Assembly: GCF_001428245.1 (NCBI RefSeq)
Contig: NZ_LMRV01000002.1
Location: 1 to 64,000, forward strand
Direction of reading: 5' to 3'
Source: Paenibacillus sp. Soil522
Lineage (GTDB): Bacteria > Bacillota > Bacilli > Paenibacillales > Paenibacillaceae
Length of the DNA stretch: 64,000 bases
Positions 47,517 through 56,426 of the stretch are shown piece by piece. The notes under the pieces were generated by a model. The model was not told the DNA's origin. It was given only the letters and a program-made list of their open reading frames with translations, and ran no database searches. The position numbers and the translations under genes were made by a program. Position 1 is the first letter of the stretch, and every line of letters starts with the position of its first letter.

Positions 47517-49172
47517 ATGAGGATCTACGTCTCTAAAGAGGGAGATACTTTAAGCGGGATTTCAAAAAAATATGGTTTTGAACTAAATGACCTGCTCACT
47601 TTAAATCCTCATATTCCAAGTCCCGAAATAAATATCCCCGGCATCAATGTTAATTTTCCTCCTTTTAAAAGGCCAATCGCGGATCAGATCTCTGTTCCAG
47701 TATGTCCCTTCGATCCTTCATCAGAAGAAATGCTCGAACATTGGATTCCGCTTACGTCTTTGGAGCAGATGGCTGAAACGGACTATGATGTGATTATTGT
47801 CGGAACTGGAGCAGGGGGAGGAGCCGTCCTCCGAAGGTTATGTGAGCGGTGGAGAAATAACGGGAAACGAATCGGCATCATTGAAAGAGGAAGCCTCCTG
47901 CTGCCTACGCATGTACGGAATATTCCAACGATGAATAATGCGCGTTTTGGTCCCTATTTTCGAGGGGTATCCAAATGGATTGGTAAATCGCTTCCTGAAT
48001 TTCCAGGTGCAAGAGAGCTGTTTGCATTAGGGGGAAGAACTTTATTTTGGGGAATGTCCGCCCCCCGGATGGATGTTTCTGAAATGACGGGATGGCCGGT
48101 AACGGAGAAAGAAATGGATTTTTACTACAAAATCGCCGAACAGGTTATGGACGTTTCAAACGGGTATACGAAGGGATCATCCTTTCAAGAGAACATATTA
48201 AACAGACTTCGGTATAATGGATTTCCTGAAGCTGCAGATGTTCCTACGCCTGCTGATCTTGTACCAACCAATTATGGACAAATTCATTCGGACGTATTTT
48301 GGAGCTCCATCTCTGCGCTCGCTTACGGCTTGAATCGAAAGTCCTTTGATTTAGCTGTAAATGCCCGTGCTGTCGAAGTGCTTGTCGAAAAAGGAAAAAC
48401 GGCCGGTATTAAAGTGATGTCGCTCGATAAAAAACCATACTTTCTAAAAGCAAAGACCGTTGTTTTGTCGGGAAACACGTTTGAAACCCCTCGTCTTTTA
48501 CTTCACTCAGGCATACAAGGAAGAGCGATCGGCCATTATTTAACGAATCATTCTTTTCTCTTATCTACAGTGAAAGTGAGCCGCAAGCAATTTCCAGAGG
48601 TTTTAGGACCAATGAGTGTGATGATTCCGCAAACACAAAGCCGTCCTTATCAAATTCAAATGGGTGGCCCGGAGGGATACCTTTGGTATCAACGTTATGA
48701 ACAAGAGCCTTTGCAGGATGAGCTGTCTATTGGCATCAGTGCCTTCGGAAAGGTTGAATCGCGGTTTGAAAACCAGGTTTACCTGGATCCCTATAAACGG
48801 GATGAGTACGGTGTACCGGAAATACAAGTTCAGTTTTCCTATAGTGAAAAAGACAAAGCAATTATTAATCAGATGGCATCTGCGTTAACTCAGGTTGTTT
48901 CAGCCATGGGAGCTTCTTTTCATACTACAGATAGTCACCCCCCCATATGCCTCATGCCTCCTGGGAGCGACTACCATGAGTCAGTTACCTGCCGGATGGG
49001 TGACGATCCCTCTACTTCAGCAACGAACCGGTATGGTCAAATCCATGGTGTATCCGGTCTTTATGCAGCCGATAACAGCATCTTACCTTCGATTGGAGCA
49101 GCTAATCCAACACTTACAACTGTCGCCTTATCTGTAAGAGTAGCAGATTATATTAGTAATCAATTGAAATGA
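47517..49172 (+). CDS. GMC oxidoreductase with N-terminal LysM domain, copy 1
   Basis: The 551-aa flavoprotein starts with a LysM domain (1-45, 'IYVSKEGDTLSGISKKYGF', 'LLTLNPHI') and has no signal peptide. The FAD Rossmann site is '[19 protein letters not shown]' (about 93-111). '[15 protein letters not shown]' is the GMC substrate/FAD region, and the C-terminal GMC domain has 'YHESVTCRMGDD' (active-site His) and 'GAANPTLTTVALSVRVADYI' (second catalytic position Asn). It probably oxidises a sugar or glycoside hydroxyl. Next comes a TIM-barrel gene 50 bases on. A close paralog lies at 59553. LysM without export signal suggests a spore coat or cortex location (inference). Confidence 0.88.
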   Translation: MRIYVSKEGDTLSGISKKYGFELNDLLTLNPHIPSPEINIPGINVNFPPFKRPIADQISVPVCPFDPSSEEMLEHWIPLTSLEQMAETDYDVIIVGTGAGGGAVLRRLCERWRNNGKRIGIIERGSLLLPTHVRNIPTMNNARFGPYFRGVSKWIGKSLPEFPGARELFALGGRTLFWGMSAPRMDVSEMTGWPVTEKEMDFYYKIAEQVMDVSNGYTKGSSFQENILNRLRYNGFPEAADVPTPADLVPTNYGQIHSDVFWSSISALAYGLNRKSFDLAVNARAVEVLVEKGKTAGIKVMSLDKKPYFLKAKTVVLSGNTFETPRLLLHSGIQGRAIGHYLTNHSFLLSTVKVSRKQFPEVLGPMSVMIPQTQSRPYQIQMGGPEGYLWYQRYEQEPLQDELSIGISAFGKVESRFENQVYLDPYKRDEYGVPEIQVQFSYSEKDKAIINQMASALTQVVSAMGASFHTTDSHPPICLMPPGSDYHESVTCRMGDDPSTSATNRYGQIHGVSGLYAADNSILPSIGAANPTLTTVALSVRVADYISNQLK

Positions 49173-49222
49173 AAAGTAGAGTCTGATCATAAGTGTGATT
49201 AAGAAACGTGGAGGTTATTCTT

Positions 49223-50185
49223 ATGAGGCTTGGGGTGTTTGTATCGGGCGTATTCTATAGTCTGCCTTTCGATGAGATGCTTGATTTTGTCCGGTCCAAA
49301 GGAGTCGAGGCATTGGAATTTGGAACGGGGAATTATCCCGGAGATGTCTTTGTCAAGCCTGCTCAGTTCCTCGCGGATGAGCGAGAGCGCAACACCTTCC
49401 TCGAAGCCGTTGAGTCGAGAGGTATGTATATTAGCGCGTTTAGCGCTCACGGCAATCCGCTTCATCCTAATAAAAGCATCGCCCACCAGCATCATTACAC
49501 ATTAACCCTAACGATAGATTTGGCGCAAAAAATGGGGGTACCCGTCGTGAATTGTTTTTCCGGTAATCCGGGTGCCCCTGACAGCACGTTATATCCAAAC
49601 TTTTCCTATGTATATTGGCCGCCGGAATACCCGGAGATTCTTGAATGGCAGTGGGAACAAAAAGTGATCCCTTATTGGAGGGAGATGGGAAAATACGCAG
49701 CGAGCCGAGGGGTGAAAATTGGAATAGAAATGCATGAAGGTTTTACCGTACATGCTCCGGCAGATGTTTTAAGACTCCGCCAAGCTGTAGGTGAGGTAAT
49801 CGGATGCAGCTTTGATGCAAGCCATCAGTGGACGCAGTTAATCAATCCGGTGGGAGCAATAAAAATTCTCGGATTTGCCGGAGCGATCTATCATGTATCA
49901 ACCAAGGATATGATTTTTTCCGAGGATAACCTCAATTTATATGGACTTCTCGATCCCAAGCCCCAGGAACAGCCACAATACCGTTCGTGGTACTACCGGA
50001 CCATCGGATACGGCCACGACTTAAAAACCTGGTCCGACATTATAAGCGCCCTCCAATTGGTCGGATATAACGGTGGTTTTCACATAGAACAACATGATCC
50101 GCTGATTGACGGATTGGAGGGTTTCACCAAAGCGGCGAGGAACTTGCGGAGACTGATTATCCGCGGCCCTATGAAACCACGCTAA
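49223..50185 (+). CDS. sugar phosphate isomerase/epimerase-like TIM barrel
   Basis: The 320-aa protein belongs to the xylose isomerase-like/AP endonuclease 2 superfamily: 'MLDFVRSKGVEALEFGTG', 'ISAFSAHGNPLHPN', 'GVKIGIEMHEGFTVHAP', 'GCSFDASHQWTQ' and 'GFHIEQHDPLIDGLEGF'. Metal ligands are probably Glu in 'IEMHEG', Asp/His in 'FDASHQ', His in 'YHVSTKD' and Glu in 'HIEQHD'. Such proteins act as isomerases, epimerases or, with GMC-type dehydrogenases, on 3-keto-glycosides. It follows GMC copy 1 in the same direction. Start ATG at 49223 behind GTGGAGG. Confidence 0.88.
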   Translation: MRLGVFVSGVFYSLPFDEMLDFVRSKGVEALEFGTGNYPGDVFVKPAQFLADERERNTFLEAVESRGMYISAFSAHGNPLHPNKSIAHQHHYTLTLTIDLAQKMGVPVVNCFSGNPGAPDSTLYPNFSYVYWPPEYPEILEWQWEQKVIPYWREMGKYAASRGVKIGIEMHEGFTVHAPADVLRLRQAVGEVIGCSFDASHQWTQLINPVGAIKILGFAGAIYHVSTKDMIFSEDNLNLYGLLDPKPQEQPQYRSWYYRTIGYGHDLKTWSDIISALQLVGYNGGFHIEQHDPLIDGLEGFTKAARNLRRLIIRGPMKPR

Positions 50186-50225
50186 TTAAATCGGCAGTAG
50201 TTTTTTTTTCTGATTTGAGATAAAA

Positions 50226-50239
50226 TGAAACTGGTTTCA
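50226..50239. promoter_or_regulatory. LacI-type operator before its own gene
   Basis: TGAAACTGGTTTCA has perfect TGAAAC/GTTTCA half-sites and overlaps the likely promoter (TAAAAT at about 50221) of the LacI-family gene. It matches the boxes at 51378, 51500 and 51600, pointing to autoregulation. Confidence 0.75.
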
Positions 50240-50269
50240 CAATTTAAGTTTTATTGGAGTGACTAACAA

Positions 50270-51262
50270 GTGGCGAACATCTCGGATGTAGTACGATTAT
50301 CGGGCGTGTCGAAATCGACCGTTTCCCGCGTAATAAATAATTATCCCCATATTTCAAATGAAAAAAAAGAATTGGTGTTGAAAGCCATGGAAGAGCTTAA
50401 TTACACACCGAACCTTTCAGCTAGAAGGCTGAGAGGGCAAGCGACGACAACCATCGGCATTATTGTGCCGAGAATTGTTAACCCGTTTTTCTCGTATTTG
50501 GTCGATGCGATCGAAAAGGCCGGCTATCAGCAAGGTTACCAAACCTTATTTTGCCAAAGCAATGAGGATAAAGAGAAAGAATTAACGTTTTTAAACCTGT
50601 TGAAAACGAAACAAGCGGATGGCATTATTATGACGTCCATTGAGAATGACTGGGAGGTCATTAAGCCGTATACTGAGCATGGGCCTATTGTGTTTTGCAA
50701 TGAATATGTCAGTGAAGCCAATGTTTCCATGATTCGTTTGGATCAATATCAAGGGGCATATATGGGGGTAAAGCATTTAATTGAAAGAGGCCACCGGAAA
50801 ATAGCCTACTGTACCGGGGGATTGTTTACCGAATTCGGGAAAGATAAAGACCGTAATCGGGGTTATCAAAGAGCGCTGGAAGAGGCGGGAATAACGGTAA
50901 ACCCGAGCTGGGTTTTGGTCAATCAGCACACGATAGAAGACGGAAAACGCGTCATGAAGCAGATTCTTGAGATGAATGACCGTCCGACGGCTGTCTTTAC
51001 GGGAAGCGATGAGATTGCCGGAGGCCTAATGATAGCTGCAAAGGAGCATGGTATTTCGATTCCCGGCGATTTGGCCATTATCGGCTTTGATGATCAGCCT
51101 GTTGCCGAAATGCTGGATCCCGGCCTAACGACCATTCGCCAGCCTGTTGACCAAATAGGCAAAAAGGCGATGGAAGTGCTGGTTGAGCATCTAAATAATC
51201 CCGATTTGGTTCCGGCCACTTATGAACTTCCGGTTGAATTGATCATTCGAAAATCGACGTAA
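50270..51262 (+). CDS. LacI-family transcriptional repressor
   Basis: The 330-aa regulator has the LacI helix-turn-helix ('NISDVVRLSGVSKSTVSRVI'), hinge ('TPNLSARRLRGQAT') and a periplasmic-binding-like effector domain (about 58-330, 'IGIIVPRIVNPFFSYLVDAI', 'TAVFTGSDEIAGGLMIAAKE', 'IIGFDDQPVAEMLDPGLTTI'). GTG start behind TTGGAGTG. Boxes upstream of itself and of the sugar ABC operon make it the local regulator. The effector is probably the sugar taken up and cut by the GH32/GH13 pair, such as sucrose or a fructoside. Confidence 0.92.
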   Translation: MANISDVVRLSGVSKSTVSRVINNYPHISNEKKELVLKAMEELNYTPNLSARRLRGQATTTIGIIVPRIVNPFFSYLVDAIEKAGYQQGYQTLFCQSNEDKEKELTFLNLLKTKQADGIIMTSIENDWEVIKPYTEHGPIVFCNEYVSEANVSMIRLDQYQGAYMGVKHLIERGHRKIAYCTGGLFTEFGKDKDRNRGYQRALEEAGITVNPSWVLVNQHTIEDGKRVMKQILEMNDRPTAVFTGSDEIAGGLMIAAKEHGISIPGDLAIIGFDDQPVAEMLDPGLTTIRQPVDQIGKKAMEVLVEHLNNPDLVPATYELPVELIIRKST

Positions 51263-51682
51263 TTGTAGGGTATATTATACTGCCATGAATAATTGGAAGC
51301 GGATTTGCGATAATAAGCAGATCACGCTTTTTTTATATGTTTGTGATAACAGATGACTACTTTTCTGCTTTAAAAGTTTGAAACCGATCCCAACATATAT
51401 TTTTCAATATCGTTGTGTTCTTTTCACAAGAACCTACTGTAAATATTAAGTTATTGGGGTATTTGGTGAAAAATTCATGGAGTCAAAATAATAATTATGT
51501 TGAAACCGGTCTCAAACTATGATAAATTACAATTATGATTTATGAGTGAGGTGCAATATTGCTGTTTGTGTCAGGAAGAATGATTTTTTTTGGTTCTGAT
51601 TGAAACCGGTCTCAAGTTTTTGGTGTTAAGGCCTTAACTGGTCTTTTCATAAATAAAACACAAAAAAATGGAGGGGTTTTAT
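51263..51682 (+). promoter_or_regulatory. regulatory region with three LacI-type operators
   Basis: Sites: TTGAAACCGATCCCAA (51378-51393), TTGAAACCGGTCTCAA (51500-51515) and the identical TTGAAACCGGTCTCAA (51600-51615). The middle site supplies a TTGAAA -35 with TAAATT 17 bases downstream, a plausible promoter. The two identical sites are exactly 100 bp apart. The region has no gene. It controls the binding-protein-dependent sugar transport operon that starts at 51683. Confidence 0.8.
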
Positions 51683-53014
51683 TTGAAAAAAACGTTTGCT
51701 TTAATTCTAGCCGTCGTGCTTGCTATCGGAATGACAGCTTGCGGCCAATCATCTTCAGACACTGCCAACACGACAAACTCTGCAGCCCAGTCAGAATCAA
51801 ACAGCGGGGGAGCGGGTTCCAATCAAGAAAAAGTTACGATTATTATAACCAATGGCAAAGGTGAAATCGCTTCCCAAAATGAACAAGCGGCTAAAGATTT
51901 TATGGCGGCGAACCCGAACATTATTGTTGAGGCCTACACAGGAGCGGTTGGAGATTCAGTCAATATTTTCGATAAGCTTACTGCGTCCGGAAATACCGTA
52001 ACCATAGCCATGATGGAGCCGGGGGCGGCGCTCGATAAATACAAAGACTGGGGTATCGATCTTTCAAAGGAAAAATGGAACGAAGAAACGAAAGACGGAT
52101 TTAAAAACCCTAAAGGTGAAATTGTCGGTTTCCCGTTTTCAATCGAAGGTTTTGGTCTCGTATATAACAAAAAAGTTGTCGAGAAAGCGGTTGGCGGTTC
52201 TTTCGATCCATTTTCCATTAATACACGCGACAAATTAAAACAATTGCTTGATAAAATTCAAGCTTCAGGAGCGAAATACCCTGTAGCTTACCAAACGGAG
52301 CATTGGTCTGTAAGCAACCACTTCAGCACACAATTTTTGAACCAAGCTGATGATCCGAATACGGTTGTAACACAATTGAAAGAGGGTAAATTCGATTTAG
52401 CCGGCAATGCGGTATGGAATGGTTACTACGATACGATGGACTTGTTAGTATCCGAGAAATACAACAAATATGGCGAGCGTCCTCTGGGAAAATATTATGA
52501 TGATGCGCATTTGTCAGTAGGTAAAGGCGAATCTGCTATTTTATTCAACGGAAACTGGGCATTCGATTCGCTCAAGGCAGTTGCAGGCGACTCTTTTGGA
52601 TTCATTCCTCTTCCTGTCGACAACAACCCTGACAATCCGTTGAACAACAAAATTGTTGCCGGTCCTACAAATATCTACATGATAAACAAAGATGCGACTC
52701 CAGCTCAGCAAGAGGCAGCCAAAAAATATTTGAACTGGCTTGTATACGACGAAGCAGGCCAAGATTTCTTAGTGAATAAAGCTCAAGTCATCTCTGCATT
52801 CAAGAACAATCCATACCGAGTTACGAACCCGCTCGGTGTAGCGATTGCAGATGCGGTCGAGCAAGGTAAAACGATACCGTTCAGCACAAACTATGCGAAT
52901 GCCGGCGACTGGGGCAGCATAATTGCACCGGATGTTCAAAAGTATATTGTCAAAAAGGAATCCCGTGCAGATCTTGCCAAGGCTATTGAAACCTACTACA
53001 AAAATAAAAAATAA
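51683..53014 (+). CDS. sugar ABC transporter substrate-binding lipoprotein
   Basis: The 443-aa lipoprotein has a signal with lipobox 'AIGMTAC' (Cys about residue 20), a Ser/Asn-rich linker and a family 1 solute-binding fold ('PNIIVEAYTGAVGD', 'GFPFSIEGFGLVYNKKVVE', 'AILFNGNWAFDSLKAVAG', 'AKKYLNWLVYDEAGQDFLV'). TTG start at 51683 behind GGAGGGG puts the signal right at the N-terminus. It captures an oligosaccharide for the two permeases downstream. Confidence 0.93.
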   Translation: MKKTFALILAVVLAIGMTACGQSSSDTANTTNSAAQSESNSGGAGSNQEKVTIIITNGKGEIASQNEQAAKDFMAANPNIIVEAYTGAVGDSVNIFDKLTASGNTVTIAMMEPGAALDKYKDWGIDLSKEKWNEETKDGFKNPKGEIVGFPFSIEGFGLVYNKKVVEKAVGGSFDPFSINTRDKLKQLLDKIQASGAKYPVAYQTEHWSVSNHFSTQFLNQADDPNTVVTQLKEGKFDLAGNAVWNGYYDTMDLLVSEKYNKYGERPLGKYYDDAHLSVGKGESAILFNGNWAFDSLKAVAGDSFGFIPLPVDNNPDNPLNNKIVAGPTNIYMINKDATPAQQEAAKKYLNWLVYDEAGQDFLVNKAQVISAFKNNPYRVTNPLGVAIADAVEQGKTIPFSTNYANAGDWGSIIAPDVQKYIVKKESRADLAKAIETYYKNKK

Positions 53015-53099
53015 GTTTGATTAATCTAAATGATCAAATGGGTGAGGATTAAGTTCATCCATTTGATCGTTAAAATCGTTTTAGGATGTGATGAAGCTT

Positions 53100-53984
53100 A
53101 TGTTAAAAGAAAAAAGTTTAATCAAACGAATAGGAAACCAGTTGTTTTTCACAGGCCCCACCATGATTGTGTTTATGATTGCCTTGTTGGTTCCATTCGC
53201 ATACGGATTTTATCTTACTCTGATGAACATGACATCTCCGGTGAGTCCTTTGGAATTTTCCGGAATCGAAAATTATATAACGGCTTTTAAAGATTCGCAG
53301 TTTTGGGACTCGCTGTGGTTAACGGTAAAGTACGTTGGAGCAACTATTGTATTGGTAAATGTGATTGGGTTTGTTATGGCTTATTTAGTTACTTCCGGCA
53401 TTAAAAGTCAAAACTTTTTTAGAACCGCCCTCTTTACGCCAAACCTTATCGGGGGATTGGTGCTCGGTTACATTTGGCAGTTTGTTTTTGTTCAATCGCT
53501 GCCGGCAATTGGGGAAAAACTAGGAATCGAGCTGCTGCGCCTAGGCTGGCTCGGCGATGAGCATTTGGCTTTTTGGGCGCTTGTCATTGTAACGATCTGG
53601 CAATCCGCCGGATATATGATGATCATTTTTATTGCAGGACTAATTAGTGTTCCGAAAGATGTCATTGAAGCTTCAACCATTGATGGCGCCAACTTATGGC
53701 AGCGGTTAATTAAAATGACACTGCCGCTTATGATCCCTTCGTTCGTCGTTACCGTATTTTTGACCTTGAAAAGCGCCTTTATGGTTTACGATATAAACTT
53801 CTCGTTGACGGAAGGCGGTCCTTTCAACAGCACGATGATGGTCTCCATGCACGTCGTGCAAAAAGCATTTTTGGAAACTAACTACGGCGTCGGACAAGCG
53901 GAAGCGATCATCCTGTTTGTCATAGTTGCCGCTGTAACCGGAGTGCAGGTTTATTTCAGCAAGAAAATGGAGGTGCAGTCCTAA
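53100..53984 (+). CDS. sugar ABC transporter permease (MalF-like)
   Basis: The 294-aa permease has six membrane segments and the EAA loop 'EASTIDGANLWQRLIKMTLP' (about 185-204). It pairs with the next permease. Start ATG at 53100 behind AGGATGTG; GTG 53088 and ATG 53091 are in-frame alternatives. No ATPase is encoded in this cluster, so it probably uses a shared MsmX/MsmK-type ATPase from elsewhere. Confidence 0.92.
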   Translation: MLKEKSLIKRIGNQLFFTGPTMIVFMIALLVPFAYGFYLTLMNMTSPVSPLEFSGIENYITAFKDSQFWDSLWLTVKYVGATIVLVNVIGFVMAYLVTSGIKSQNFFRTALFTPNLIGGLVLGYIWQFVFVQSLPAIGEKLGIELLRLGWLGDEHLAFWALVIVTIWQSAGYMMIIFIAGLISVPKDVIEASTIDGANLWQRLIKMTLPLMIPSFVVTVFLTLKSAFMVYDINFSLTEGGPFNSTMMVSMHVVQKAFLETNYGVGQAEAIILFVIVAAVTGVQVYFSKKMEVQS

Positions 53985-54820
53985 TGGCTATTCAAAGCCG
54001 TTTATCCCTAATCATGACCTATTTGCTGCTGATCGTAGCGTTAGTGTCCTTTACTTTCCCGTTTTTCCTCCTCATTGTGAACTCATTTAAGAGTAACGGA
54101 GAAATACTTGAGGATCCTTTTTCCTTGCCTAAAAGCTTGAATATCAGCCATTTCGGGGATGTCATCGAGAAAATGAATTTCTTGGTTACGTTTAAAAACA
54201 CCTTCCTCATTACCGCAGTGAGCGTCATTTTTATACTGCTTTTCTCGGCAATGGCGGCTCATTTCTTTGTAAGAAATACAACCAAATTCAATAATACTTT
54301 TTTCTCCGTTATGGTTGCATCCATGATCATTCCGTTTCAATCGATCATGATTCCGCTTATTTATATTTACGGGGCAAAATTGAATTTAATTGAAACGGTG
54401 CCGGTCATATTATTGATCGTTTTGTACGTCGGATTTGGCAGCGCATTTTCGGTATTCATTTATCACGGGTTTATCAAATCGATTCCCTATGAATTGGAGG
54501 AAGCCTCTTTAATAGACGGATGTACCCGCAGACAGACCTTCTTTAAAATTGTTCTGCCTATGCTCGCACCGACATCGATGACGATCGCCATTTTGAACGT
54601 GCTGTGGATATGGAACGATTATCTGCTGCCGTCGCTGATCTTAAGCGAAGAAAAAAATTATACGATGCCGATCAAAATGAAAGTTTTCAACGGAACGTAC
54701 ATGAATAACTGGGAATTGCTAATACCGGCAATCCTGATGACCATCCTGCCTATTCTCATTACGTACTTGATCGGTCAAAGGTTTATCATCAAAGGCGTTA
54801 GTCAGGGGGCAATTAAATAA
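53984..54820 (+). CDS. sugar ABC transporter permease (MalG-like)
   Basis: The 278-aa permease has six membrane segments and the EAA loop 'EEASLIDGCTRRQTFFKIVL' (about 166-185). The end 'GQRFIIKGVSQGAIK' is typical of MalG-type partners. The ATG overlaps the stop of the first permease by one base (TAATG), so translation is coupled. Confidence 0.93.
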   Translation: MAIQSRLSLIMTYLLLIVALVSFTFPFFLLIVNSFKSNGEILEDPFSLPKSLNISHFGDVIEKMNFLVTFKNTFLITAVSVIFILLFSAMAAHFFVRNTTKFNNTFFSVMVASMIIPFQSIMIPLIYIYGAKLNLIETVPVILLIVLYVGFGSAFSVFIYHGFIKSIPYELEEASLIDGCTRRQTFFKIVLPMLAPTSMTIAILNVLWIWNDYLLPSLILSEEKNYTMPIKMKVFNGTYMNNWELLIPAILMTILPILITYLIGQRFIIKGVSQGAIK

Positions 54821-54866
54821 TAAACGAGCTCGCCTTACTATTACATTACTGGTTGGAGGGGAAGAA

Positions 54867-56372
54867 ATGAATCAGCATCAGGCACTCGCCGATAAAGCTA
54901 CCCGTTCGGTTATGGAAGCAGGCAAGCAAATAACCGATGATTATTGGCGTCTGCGTTACCATGTTGCACCGCCCGCTCATTGGATGAACGATCCTAACGG
55001 ATTTTGTTACTTTAATGGGGAATATCATCTTTTTTATCAGCATCATCCTTATTCGTCCATCTGGGATGACATGCATTGGGGTCATGCGAAAAGCGCAGAC
55101 CTCGTTCATTGGACCGATTTGCCGGTTGCTTTGGCTCCATCGGAAGCGTATGACCGGGACGGTTGTTTCTCCGGCAGCGCGATTGAAAAGGACGGAAGGC
55201 TGTATTTGATGTATACCGGAAACATATGGACAGGCAGTAACCGGGATACCGATTTGGAGCAGGCGCAGTGCTTGGCCTCCAGCCCCGATGGCATCCATTT
55301 TGATAAATGTATAGAGAACCCGGTCATTCGGAAAGCACCGGAAGGGAATATTCATCCGCATCATTTCCGCGATCCGAAGATATGGAAGAAAGACGATTAC
55401 TATTACTGCATTCTTGGTTCCCGGACGCAGGAGCATGTCGGCCAAATTCTTCTTTACCGTTCGGAAAGCCTGCTGGACTGGGAATTTATCGGCATAGCTG
55501 CAAAGGGCGGCGGTAAAGAAACCGACGGGTTTATGTGGGAATGTCCAGATCTTTTCCTGCTGGAGGGGCAGGATGTGCTCGTCATGTCGCCGCAGGGCAT
55601 GAAACCGGAAGGGGACAAATATCACAATTTGCACCAAGCCGGCTATATGCTCGGAAAGCTCGATTATGTTACTGGAAAGTTCGAGCACGGACCTTTTGAA
55701 ATGTTAGATTACGGGTTTGATTTCTATGCCCCGCAGACGATGGAAGACGGGCAAGGCAGACGCATCCTGATCGGTTGGATGGCGATGTGGGAAAGCCGGA
55801 TGCCTGAGCAAGCAAGGCAGTGGGCTGGAGCCATGACACTGCCGCGTCAGCTGTTTCTGGAAAACGGCAGTATCCGCTGCAGGCCGATTCCGGAGCTGGC
55901 GAAGCTTCGAGGCGGCATGACGGCATACGTCAATGTAGATGTTACGGGCGAATTTCATTTGGTCGGTCTATCCGGCGATTGCTATGAAATGGAAATGCTG
56001 ATTGATTTGTCAGAGGCTGTCCATGCGGGAATCAAATTGAGAGTTAATGAAGCGATGAATGAGCAGACGGTTTTGCTCTTTAACCGGGAAGAGAATACAG
56101 TGACGCTTGATCGAAACTGCTCCGGGAAAGGACCGGGCGGCATTCGGAAAGCGCCTATTGACTTGTCCAATAATACCTTGCACCTTCGTCTATTCATGGA
56201 TCGGTCTTCTGTAGAGGTGTTTATACAAGACGGAGAAAAAGTAATGACGGCGAGAATCTATCCGGATGAAAAGTCGACGGGGATTTCTTTTTTTGCCGAT
56301 GGCTCTATGAAACTAGTCCGTCTATTCAAATGGGAGTTGAACAAAAGCGTAGGATTGCTAGAGGCGGACTGA
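54867..56372 (+). CDS. GH32 sucrose/fructoside hydrolase
   Basis: The 501-aa enzyme has no signal peptide and should act in the cytoplasm. Catalytic residues: nucleophile Asp in 'HWMNDPNGFCYF' (about 40-51), transition-state stabiliser in 'FRDPKIWK' and acid Glu in 'MWECPDLFLLEG'. A C-terminal beta-sandwich follows (about 355-501). It cuts beta-fructosides such as sucrose or sucrose-6-phosphate; with an ABC importer and no PTS gene nearby, the unphosphorylated sugar is more likely. The GH13 gene follows immediately. GGTTGGAGGGG precedes the ATG. Confidence 0.93.
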   Translation: MNQHQALADKATRSVMEAGKQITDDYWRLRYHVAPPAHWMNDPNGFCYFNGEYHLFYQHHPYSSIWDDMHWGHAKSADLVHWTDLPVALAPSEAYDRDGCFSGSAIEKDGRLYLMYTGNIWTGSNRDTDLEQAQCLASSPDGIHFDKCIENPVIRKAPEGNIHPHHFRDPKIWKKDDYYYCILGSRTQEHVGQILLYRSESLLDWEFIGIAAKGGGKETDGFMWECPDLFLLEGQDVLVMSPQGMKPEGDKYHNLHQAGYMLGKLDYVTGKFEHGPFEMLDYGFDFYAPQTMEDGQGRRILIGWMAMWESRMPEQARQWAGAMTLPRQLFLENGSIRCRPIPELAKLRGGMTAYVNVDVTGEFHLVGLSGDCYEMEMLIDLSEAVHAGIKLRVNEAMNEQTVLLFNREENTVTLDRNCSGKGPGGIRKAPIDLSNNTLHLRLFMDRSSVEVFIQDGEKVMTARIYPDEKSTGISFFADGSMKLVRLFKWELNKSVGLLEAD

Positions 56373-56426
56373 ATGGTTGGCAGCAATAGAAAGAGGATAG
56401 GAAACTATACAGAGGAGTCGAATGCA

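Noticed and set aside
54846-55688. 280-codon minus-strand frame over the GH32 gene
   Set aside because: The opposite strand has all GH32 catalytic motifs; the antisense frame shows none.
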